Source: Desulforhabdus amnigena (GTDB taxonomy: Bacteria; Desulfobacterota; Syntrophobacteria; Syntrophobacterales; Syntrophobacteraceae). Taken from it: a stretch of DNA of 64,000 nucleotides. This document shows, in pieces, positions 1-6,776 of this stretch; within the stretch, counting starts at the first letter, position 1, and the number at the start of each line of letters is the position of its first letter. Location: contig NZ_BSDR01000001.1 of assembly GCF_027925305.1 (NCBI RefSeq), forward strand, positions 647,001 through 711,000, read 5' to 3'. The notes beneath the pieces are model-generated. The model searched no databases, was not told the origin of the DNA, and saw nothing but the letters and a program-made list of their open reading frames with translations. The position numbers and the translations under genes are program-made.

Positions 1-854
1 CCGCGTCCTCCGGAAACGATGATATCGGCTTCCGTGAGTTTTGCCGTCTGATCCTGTTCCGGAATGACTTCCAGGACTTCCACCCGGCTTTTGAAGCATT
101 CTTCAGACAGGGTTAAGTTTTCAACGCGCCCGTGATGGCCCGGCTTTTTCTCCGGCTTCATCACCTTGGGGCGAACTGTCGCCATCTGAGGGCGCCGGTT
201 CGGGCACACGATGGTGGCCATGACATTGCCTCCAAAGGCTGGGCGTGTCTGGAGCAGAAGTCCTTCGTCGCTGATGTCCAATTCTGTACAGTCCGCCGTG
301 AGGCCGGTCTTTACCGAAGCGGCCACCCGGGGGATGAAGGAACGACCCATGCTGGTGGCCCCGGCCAGAAGGATTTCAGGTTTCTTCTGACGGATCAGCT
401 CCACGATGGCCTTGGCATAGGCTTCATCCCGAAAATGGGCGAGCTCCGGATGATCCACGACATAGACGACGTCTGCGCCATAGGAAATGAGTTCTTCAAT
501 GGTGGTTTTATCGAGCTGGTAGCCCAACAAGACCGCGGCGAGTTCAACGGAGCGTTTGTCCGCCAGCTTGCGCCCGGCGCTCAGCAATTCGTGGCCGACC
601 TTGTGGATGACGCCTTCCCGCCATTCAGCAAATACCCAGACCCCCTTATAGGAAGCTAAATCCGCAGCGGGACCCGTTCCCACCTCCGGGAGGGAGAGCG
701 CCCCGAATTCACAGGTATCTACGCACATGCCACAAAGGGTACACTCATCGGAAATTTCAATGCAGGTTTCTTTGAGCGATATGGCTCCAAAAGGACACAC
801 ATCCGTGCAGACCCCGCACACAGTGCATTTTTGACGATCGACAATGGCTTTCAT
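1..854 (-). CDS. etfA: Electron transfer flavoprotein alpha subunit with N-terminal 2x[4Fe-4S] ferredoxin domain (partial, C-terminus off window)
   Basis: Alpha subunit of an electron transfer flavoprotein, which passes electrons between acyl-CoA dehydrogenases and the anaerobic electron chain. The start is the ATG at 854, overlapping the etfB stop as ATGA, which suggests translational coupling. Residues 1-55 hold two CxxCxxCxxxC clusters (CTVCGVCTDVC and CTLCGMCVDTC), an added bacterial ferredoxin domain that classical EtfA lacks. The ETF domain follows, and the window ends at SGGRG, the beginning of the C-terminal FAD-binding domain, so about the last 100 residues are missing. EtfA proteins with this extra domain are known from anaerobes, such as CarE of the caffeyl-CoA reductase complex. 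Electron bifurcation is an inference from that likeness. Confidence 0.93.
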   Translation of the reverse strand, partial: MKAIVDRQKCTVCGVCTDVCPFGAISLKETCIEISDECTLCGMCVDTCEFGALSLPEVGTGPAADLASYKGVWVFAEWREGVIHKVGHELLSAGRKLADKRSVELAAVLLGYQLDKTTIEELISYGADVVYVVDHPELAHFRDEAYAKAIVELIRQKKPEILLAGATSMGRSFIPRVAASVKTGLTADCTELDISDEGLLLQTRPAFGGNVMATIVCPNRRPQMATVRPKVMKPEKKPGHHGRVENLTLSEECFKSRVEVLEVIPEQDQTAKLTEADIIVSGGR

Positions 855-1642
855 AGACCTGGCACCTTGGCTTCCTTGAGATGACGATAGAGTTGTTCGG
901 CCTGTTCCTCGATGGTTCCCTGAATCAAAACGCGATCGGTGCGGCGGGGCGGGCTGAAGACCCTCACCACCTGAGTGAAGGAGCCTGAAAGTCCCACGCT
1001 TTCGGGGGGCAGTCCCATGTCCGCTGCGCCCCATACGGGGATTTCGGCCTTCTTGGCGCGCATTTTGTGCCGTAAGGAGGGCAGCCTCGGTTCTCCCACT
1101 TCTTTGATAACGGTGAGAAGGGAAGGGGTGGGCATCTTCCAGATTTCCACGCCTTCATCCGTCTGCCGGAAGATCTTTAGATCGCCGCCATCGAGCATTT
1201 GAATTTTCTTGACAAAAGTTGCATAGGGAACATCCAGGAGGGTAGCCATTTCGGGTCCCACCTGTGCGGTATCGCCATCCACCGCCTGCTTGCCGCAGAG
1301 GATGAGGTCGACGTCTCCCAGTTTTCGAATGGCGGCCGCCAGTGTGGTCGAGGTAGCCCATGTATCGGCGCCTGCAAACGCCCGGTCACTCAACAGGACA
1401 GCATCATCCACACCACGGGAAAGGACATCCCGAAGTGCCTCGTCCGCCTGAGGCGGTCCCATGGTCAAGACAGTGATTCTAGCCTGGGTTTCATCTTTGA
1501 TTTTTAATGCCGCCTCCACGGCGAAAAGATCAAAGGGGTTGATGATGCTTTCCACACCCTGGCGGACCAAGGTATGGGTGTCGGGATCTATCCGTACATT
1601 CTTGGTGTCGGGAACCTGCTTGATGCATACAGCAATATGCAT
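851..1642 (-). CDS. etfB: Electron transfer flavoprotein beta subunit
   Basis: Beta subunit (263 aa) that pairs with the EtfA encoded immediately downstream. The N-terminus MHIAVCIKQVPDT is the family's standard start. The ATG at 1642 follows AAGGAAAG at good spacing, so a seven-codon upstream extension to 1663 was rejected. The nucleotide-binding motif around DLILCGKQAVDGDTAQVGP and the C-terminal RLPSLRHKMRAKK segment are typical of EtfB. It lies 26 bp after the acyl-CoA dehydrogenase gene and overlaps etfA by 4 bp, so the three genes form one operon. Length matches the family. Confidence 0.95.
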   Translation of the reverse strand: MHIAVCIKQVPDTKNVRIDPDTHTLVRQGVESIINPFDLFAVEAALKIKDETQARITVLTMGPPQADEALRDVLSRGVDDAVLLSDRAFAGADTWATSTTLAAAIRKLGDVDLILCGKQAVDGDTAQVGPEMATLLDVPYATFVKKIQMLDGGDLKIFRQTDEGVEIWKMPTPSLLTVIKEVGEPRLPSLRHKMRAKKAEIPVWGAADMGLPPESVGLSGSFTQVVRVFSPPRRTDRVLIQGTIEEQAEQLYRHLKEAKVPGL

Positions 1643-1668
1643 GGATCTTTCCTTTTTTCCCATTGCCG

Positions 1669-2841
1669 CTAAAAGAAGGTATCTTTTATCCGGCTGTATT
1701 CCTTATTTAACTCCTGCCCAATGATATTGCGCTGGATTTCATTGGTGCCTTCGTAGATCTGGAGGATTTTGGCATCCCGCATCATTTTCTCAACGGGGTA
1801 ATCCTGCATGTATCCATACCCTCCAAGGACCTGAACAGCCTCTGTAGCCACCTCCATGGCCACATCGCCTGCGAAGACTTTGCACATTGCCGCCACCTTG
1901 CTGGCGTCGGGGGCATCATTGGCATCCATGTATCTGGCGACGGAATAGATCAATGCCCTGGCCGCTTCCGTTTTGGTGGCCATGTTCGCCAGTTTGTGCT
2001 GGATAGCCTGATAGGCAATGATGGGCTTGCCGAACTGAACGCGTTTGCGTGCATATTCTACGGAGATGTCCAGAGCCCCCTGGGCTAGTCCTACGCCGAG
2101 CGCGCCAATGCCGGGGCGGGATTTATCGAAGGTTTTCATGGCGATGATAAAACCCATGCCTTCGCGGCCAATGAGTCGATCCTTGGGGATGCGGCAGTCC
2201 TGGAAAACCAGTTCGCGGGTTGCCGAAGCGCGAATACCGAGTTTCTTTTCCTTCTTGCCGAATGAAAACCCCGGATCACCCTTTTCGACAATGAAAAAGC
2301 TTGCACCACGGGGCCCCTTAGACCGGTCCGTGATTGCCAGAACGGAATATATTTCCGCTTCACCGCCATTGGTGATCCACTGTTTCGTCCCGTTCAGGAT
2401 ATAATAGTCGCCATCCCGTACTGCCGTCGTCTGAATGCCCGAAACATCGCTGCCTGCTCCGGATTCCGTAAGGCCGAACGCAGCGATGCGTTTTCCACTG
2501 GCTATATCGGTGAGATATTTTTGTTTCTGTTCTTCATTGGCATGCAGCAGGATGGGGTAGGCCCCCAGACCGCTTGCGGCAAAAGAGGTGGCAATGCCGA
2601 TACAGCCCTGAGCCAGCTGTTCGATGGCCAGACAGTTTTCCAGGATGCCTCCGCCCATTCCCCCATAGGCTTCCGGAATGTAAAGCCCGAAAAGGTCCGA
2701 TTGAGCGAGAATTTTCATGATTTCCGAAGGAAATTCTTCGCTTTCATCCAGTTCCGCCCGCACAGGTCTGATTTTTTCTTTGGTGATCTGAGCAGCCAGC
2801 TCCTGGATCATCTTTTGTTCTTCAGTTAAGAAATAATCCAC
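1669..2841 (-). CDS. Acyl-CoA dehydrogenase
   Basis: FAD-dependent acyl-CoA dehydrogenase (390 aa) that oxidises acyl-CoA thioesters, or reduces enoyl-CoA in the reverse direction, with the adjacent EtfAB as electron partner. The start is the GTG at 2841 behind AAGGAG. The reading frame stays open to 3036, but that stretch does not resemble the family. The N-terminal helical domain begins DYFLTEEQKMIQELA. FGLTESGAGSD is the FAD/substrate signature, and YEGTNEIQR near the C-terminus carries the expected catalytic Glu (about residue 364). The best fit is a short- or medium-chain enzyme such as butyryl- or glutaryl-CoA type. The exact substrate cannot be read from the sequence. Confidence 0.93.
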   Translation of the reverse strand: MDYFLTEEQKMIQELAAQITKEKIRPVRAELDESEEFPSEIMKILAQSDLFGLYIPEAYGGMGGGILENCLAIEQLAQGCIGIATSFAASGLGAYPILLHANEEQKQKYLTDIASGKRIAAFGLTESGAGSDVSGIQTTAVRDGDYYILNGTKQWITNGGEAEIYSVLAITDRSKGPRGASFFIVEKGDPGFSFGKKEKKLGIRASATRELVFQDCRIPKDRLIGREGMGFIIAMKTFDKSRPGIGALGVGLAQGALDISVEYARKRVQFGKPIIAYQAIQHKLANMATKTEAARALIYSVARYMDANDAPDASKVAAMCKVFAGDVAMEVATEAVQVLGGYGYMQDYPVEKMMRDAKILQIYEGTNEIQRNIIGQELNKEYSRIKDTFF

Positions 2842-3380
2842 TTTTAGGTTCTCCTTATCCGCCCCGGTTTTCGATGGCAGGGATAGATGCCGTTTTTGTA
2901 TTCCCTGCATTTCCGAGACAGAAAATGGCGTGCAGCCTCTGTTGCGCCAAATAAGGGGAAACGGAGCTGACTGACCGGTCAGTTCCCCCTCCAAAAAACA
3001 AAAATACCCCTCCCGCTTGGTGAGTTCAGTCCGCACCTTAAATTTTAATCAAGGATGCTTGAATCTCACCTCCAGCGATCCGGCGAGATTTTCAGATCAG
3101 AAAGGCCTCCTGGCGTGTTGCGTCTGAAAAAACGGCACAACCGGCCTCTTGTAGGTAACTTGAAAATGAGATCCTGAGGTTTTCCAATCCCGGCTCTCTC
3201 ATTGCCTGCATATTTGAATCGCGGGCGACCGGGGCTCATCTCACTTTCCATTCAAAAGATCCAGCCATTCACGAGGAATGATGCCGGTAGAGATTGGTTC
3301 CTGACCCGAAGCGCGGCATCATTCTTGCCTTGGATTTTTAAAACGTGCCGCGCCCGGTTTCCATTGGCAGAAGAGGCCCT
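2842..3380. other. Intergenic region between rpmF and the acyl-CoA dehydrogenase gene
   Basis: This 539-bp stretch has no credible gene. Its only recognisable content is the palindrome at 2970-2983 and the AAGGAG ribosome-binding site just before 2841. The plsX and fabH genes that often follow rpmF are absent. The promoter of the dehydrogenase-ETF operon must lie here, but no clear -35/-10 pair was identified. Confidence 0.6.
2970..2983. promoter_or_regulatory. Perfect 14-bp palindrome, candidate TetR-family operator
   Basis: ACTGACCGGTCAGT is a perfect palindrome 129 bp upstream of the acyl-CoA dehydrogenase start. Palindromes built on GACCGGTC are the kind of site bound by TetR-family repressors of acyl-CoA metabolism. 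No regulator gene lies beside it in the window, so the regulator is unknown. Confidence 0.5.
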
Positions 3381-3563
3381 CTATTCTTCTTCGAACTCCA
3401 ACACAAGACGGTCGTGGTAGTAACCGCAACCAGGGCATACACGGTGAGGCAACCGCAACTCATTGCACTGAGGGCAGTGGGACAGAGAAGGTATCGATAA
3501 TCCTCTATGAGCGTTTCTTTTGTCGCGTCGTGCTTTGGATGTCTTACGTTTGGGTACCCCCAT
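3381..3563 (-). CDS. rpmF: 50S ribosomal protein L32
   Basis: A 60-aa ribosomal protein of the large subunit. The N-terminus MGVPKRKTSKARRDKRNAHR is diagnostic. A zinc ribbon follows with CPQC and CPGC pairs, so this is the zinc-binding, Cys-containing form of L32. It lies downstream of yceD on the same strand, the usual yceD-rpmF arrangement. The ribosome-binding site is GGAGA just upstream. The acidic tail EFEEE ends the protein. Confidence 0.97.
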   Translation of the reverse strand: MGVPKRKTSKARRDKRNAHRGLSIPSLSHCPQCNELRLPHRVCPGCGYYHDRLVLEFEEE

Positions 3564-3711
3564 CTTTCATTCTCCTTTCAGCGATTTGAATAAATGCTCT
3601 GAAAAACAATTTGTGTTCATCGAATTTTTTATAAAAACTTTGTTTGAATGGTTCCCCTTGAACAATCCGTGCCGTGATGAGTGGAAGTTGCCCCCATCCC
3701 CAAATGTTTGC

Positions 3712-4251
3712 TCAACCGGGTAAGCGGGCCTTGATTTCCTCCAGCTTGGAAAAGGGAGTTTCCTTGCTCTTCTTGCACCGGCAAGGTTCTTCGTTGAGGT
3801 TGACACCACAGCCCGGACAAAGGCCCCGGCAGTTTTCCGAACAAAGGACCTTGAAGGGAAGGGCAAGAAATATCTGTTCTGCAATCAGAAGGTCTATATC
3901 GATGACCTCGCCGTCAAAATAAGAATAGTCCAGATCTTCCGCTTCAAGCTCGATCTCATCTTCCTGGGGTGCCTTTTCTTCGCTGAACAAAAAGAGATCG
4001 ATCGGTTCGTTCAGGCTCAAACGGACTGGCGTCAGGCAACGATGGCAGTTGACCTGAAGTTCTCCCTGAAGAGTTCCCTGAATCCGAATGTGGTCAGGAA
4101 ACCTGTTGAGCTCCAGATCCACGTTGACAGGATGGGGCAGGTTGATTTCAAATGGATCATCCGGAGGGATAAACTGGCTCAGCTGACTCTGATCCCAATG
4201 CAAGTGAAGGAACCGGCCTAAATCCGGTATTTCGTCGACCCGTATCCGCAT
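3712..4251 (-). CDS. yceD: YceD/DUF177 family protein (23S rRNA accumulation protein)
   Basis: A 179-aa DUF177 protein. The family is encoded next to rpmF in most bacteria and is linked to 23S rRNA accumulation and ribosome assembly. The start MRIRVDEIPD at 4251 follows AAGGGA; the frame is open to 4320 but that extension is not family-like. The C-terminal part holds a cysteine-rich motif with C-x4-C-x3-C-x2-C spacing, then CRC, as in other bacterial YceD proteins, which suggests metal binding. The middle is rich in acidic residues (EDEIELEAEDLDYSYFDGE). It is co-directional with rpmF, 148 bp apart. Confidence 0.88.
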   Translation of the reverse strand: MRIRVDEIPDLGRFLHLHWDQSQLSQFIPPDDPFEINLPHPVNVDLELNRFPDHIRIQGTLQGELQVNCHRCLTPVRLSLNEPIDLFLFSEEKAPQEDEIELEAEDLDYSYFDGEVIDIDLLIAEQIFLALPFKVLCSENCRGLCPGCGVNLNEEPCRCKKSKETPFSKLEEIKARLPG

Positions 4252-4361
4252 AACTTTCCCTTGTTTCTTGTGTGCAAATTTGTAAATCGTTGAGTATAGA
4301 GATCCTCGGTAAACTGTCAAGAAATTTTAACTACAGCTGCGGACCGAATCAAAAGGCAATC

Positions 4362-4865
4362 TCAGATTTTTGGCGTCAGGTCATGGATAAGGTCGTCAGC
4401 GACTTCCGAGAAAATTTTCCTGTAGGCTGAAAGGGTCATGGCGTCATGAGTAACGGAGATGGTGCGCGTGGCCTCCGCCGTCGCCACGAGGCGGTCCCCG
4501 TCCTTGATGCTGCATTTGACCGAAAGAACCGTCTTTCCCCATGGAAGAAGGGTGTATCGCAAAAAGAAATTCCCTTTTTGATATTCTACAATCTCGGCTT
4601 CCATCTTCAATGGGGTTGTCGACGGATCTCCCACCCAAAGCAGGCCCTGTTTTTTCAGAGATTCGTTGAGCGCCGTCCACAGCATTCCGATAACGTCGAC
4701 GTCAAATATCTCTCCCGTTCTGTTGGATACATCCACCACGCGGATCTGAACGTTTTTTGCGGCAGGAGTCCCCGTGTCTTCAAATGTCTGTTCTCGTGTG
4801 GTTCCACAACCGAAGAGAGTAAAAACAACCAAACAAGCTGCAAGCAGACAACTCATTTTCTTCAT
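4362..4865 (-). CDS. Putative lipoprotein of unknown function
   Basis: A 167-aa protein with a lipoprotein signal: MKKM, a hydrophobic core, then the lipobox LFGC at about residues 17-20, followed by GTTREQTF. The mature part is about 145 residues of mixed beta strands and helices, with no catalytic motif recognised. It starts like periplasmic lipoproteins that pack a beta sheet against long helices (the DUF4410/YajG type), but this likeness is weak. An AAAGGGA ribosome-binding site precedes the ATG. It lies 110 bp upstream of yceD on the same strand. Confidence 0.7.
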   Translation of the reverse strand: MKKMSCLLAACLVVFTLFGCGTTREQTFEDTGTPAAKNVQIRVVDVSNRTGEIFDVDVIGMLWTALNESLKKQGLLWVGDPSTTPLKMEAEIVEYQKGNFFLRYTLLPWGKTVLSVKCSIKDGDRLVATAEATRTISVTHDAMTLSAYRKIFSEVADDLIHDLTPKI

Positions 4866-5312
4866 GCGCAGATTCCCTTTCTACGGGGCTGATGGGCAGT
4901 TTTTCCTACAATCTTGCAAACCGGCTTCATGGCGAGGGAAGAGATGTTTTTCCCTCTTGCCGAATCAGTTGCGCTATACTGCCAGATGAGGGAAAAATCG
5001 GCAAGATCTCTATTTTGCCCGGATGGAAAATTTTGAGGTGTGATCAGTAGTACACCATTCTTTTGTAGTTCCTGCAAAGCCTGAGGCGGAGAACCGGCGC
5101 ATCAGGGTCTCTCAACCTTGAGTTTGACAGGCGAGTGTGTTATGCGTAGAAGCTCTTTCTTTGCACGAGAAGATTCCCTGATTGTAGTCAGTTAGAGGGT
5201 TGGATACGCTGCCCGGGTAACCTGCGCTGTGGTCAGTTGAGCGTTGAGTGTAAAGAATTTTGCTGTGGAACAGAGTGGCAACGACAAAACAAAGAAAAGG
5301 AGCACATGGTTC
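4866..5312. other. Divergent intergenic region upstream of gltX
   Basis: 447 bp between the divergent lipoprotein gene and gltX. No gene is supported. A possible sigma70 -35 box TTGACA lies at 5124-5129 with a poor -10 (TAGAAG) 17 bp later. The gltX ribosome-binding site AAGGAG lies near 5297-5302. The stretch CTGTGGTCAG near 5229 resembles the inverted-repeat arm found just after gltX. Confidence 0.4.
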
Positions 5313-6716
5313 ATGGAACCGGTTATCACACGATTTGCCCCCAGCCCAACGGGCTATTTACATATCGGTGGCGCCAGAACGGGCCTTTTTAACTGGCTTT
5401 TTGCCAGGCACTTTGGTGGAAAGTTTATCCTTCGTATCGAAGATACGGATCAGGTGCGTTCCACTGAGGCTTCCATCAAGGCCATCCTCGATGCCATGGA
5501 GTGGCTCTCTTTGGAATGGGATGAAGGGCCCTACTACCAGACGAAGCGTCTCGAGGTATATAAAGAATATTTGAAGAAGCTGTTGGATACAGGGCATGCT
5601 TATTACTGTGACTGTACGCCCGATGAGTTGGAGGCACGCAGAAAAGAAGCATTGGCGGCCGGCCGAAAACCCAAATACGATGGGCGCTGCCGGGAGCGCG
5701 GCTTGGGACCTGGACCCAACCGAGTGATTCGTTTCAGATGCCCGGCTACTGGGACCACCGTTTTGAACGATCTCATTAAAGGACCTATTTTCTTTGAGAA
5801 TTCTGAAATGGACGATCTGATCCTTGAACGGAGCGACGGTCTGCCGACGTACAATTTCGCAGTGGTCGTGGATGACCTGACCATGAATATAACGCACGTC
5901 ATTCGAGGAGATGATCATGTGAACAATACCCCAAGGCAGATTCTCATTTACCAGGCCCTTGGCGCTCCGCTCCCTCATTTCGGCCATGTTCCCATGATTC
6001 TGGGGCAGGACAAGGCCCGACTGTCCAAACGTCACGGAGCTACGTCCGTAATGGAATACAAGGAAATGGGCTACCTCCCCGATGCTCTGATCAACTACCT
6101 GGTCCGCCTGGGATGGGCTCATGGAGATCAGGAAATTTTCAGTCGGGAAGAACTCATTGCATATTTCGGACTGAACAATGTGGGCAAATCGCCCAGTGTT
6201 TTCAACCCTGAAAAGCTCCTCTGGCTCAACGCTCACTACATCAAAGAGTCGAAACCGGATGCTTTGGTCCCCCTTTTGGACCCCTTTTTCGAGAAACTGG
6301 GATATCCTCGGAAGCCTGCGGAATATGTGGCCAAAGCTGTCGAGACACTTCAACCGCGGGCGCGGACTCTCGAGGAGATGGCGCAAGGCATGAAGTTTTA
6401 TCTGGTGGATGAGGTGGAATATGATGCCGCCGCAGCCAAGAAGTTTTTGACTCCCACCATGCGTGAAGCTTTCGGCAGGTTGATTCCCGTTCTCGAAGAG
6501 ATGGATGTTTTCAACGAGGAAAACCTTGAAAAAGCCTTTCACCAGATAGTGGTGACGGAAATGGGGCTCAAGCTGGGTAAGGTGGCGCAACCGGTTCGCG
6601 TCGCTCTTACTGGTGTAACGGTCAGCCCGGGCCTTTTTGAAATCATCGGCATTCTGGGGAAGGAGACGGTTCTGAAGCGTTTGAGAAAAGCCCTGGAGTA
6701 TATGAACGCTCAATAA
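5313..6716 (+). CDS. gltX: Glutamate--tRNA ligase
   Basis: Class I aminoacyl-tRNA synthetase (467 aa) that charges tRNA with glutamate in the cytosol. The start MEPVITRFAPSPTG at 5313 follows AAGGAG; an upstream in-frame start at 5244 would add 23 non-homologous residues and was rejected. The HIGH motif appears as YLHIGGART and the KMSKS loop as ARLSKRHGA. The catalytic Rossmann domain and the helical anticodon-binding C-terminus are both complete. Whether it also charges tRNA-Gln for the GatCAB route cannot be decided here. A histidine kinase gene starts 60 bp downstream. Confidence 0.97.
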   Translation: MEPVITRFAPSPTGYLHIGGARTGLFNWLFARHFGGKFILRIEDTDQVRSTEASIKAILDAMEWLSLEWDEGPYYQTKRLEVYKEYLKKLLDTGHAYYCDCTPDELEARRKEALAAGRKPKYDGRCRERGLGPGPNRVIRFRCPATGTTVLNDLIKGPIFFENSEMDDLILERSDGLPTYNFAVVVDDLTMNITHVIRGDDHVNNTPRQILIYQALGAPLPHFGHVPMILGQDKARLSKRHGATSVMEYKEMGYLPDALINYLVRLGWAHGDQEIFSREELIAYFGLNNVGKSPSVFNPEKLLWLNAHYIKESKPDALVPLLDPFFEKLGYPRKPAEYVAKAVETLQPRARTLEEMAQGMKFYLVDEVEYDAAAAKKFLTPTMREAFGRLIPVLEEMDVFNEENLEKAFHQIVVTEMGLKLGKVAQPVRVALTGVTVSPGLFEIIGILGKETVLKRLRKALEYMNAQ

Positions 6717-6719
6717 ACT

Positions 6720-6760
6720 GTGGTCAGGGAACAGTGGTCGGCGAACCATCGCCTGACCAC
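6720..6760 (+). repeat. Inverted repeat between gltX and the downstream kinase
   Basis: GTGGTCAGG (6720-6728) and CCTGACCAC (6752-6760) form a perfect 9-bp stem with a 23-nt loop directly after the gltX stop. No T-run follows. It could be a weak terminator or attenuator, or an operator for the kinase gene. Confidence 0.45.
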
Positions 6761-6776
6761 TGGGAGGACTGCGGAT

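Noticed and set aside
2842-3036. 65-residue N-terminal extension of the acyl-CoA dehydrogenase
   Set aside because: The extension does not resemble the family, and a GTG with a good AAGGAG site at 2841 gives the normal length.
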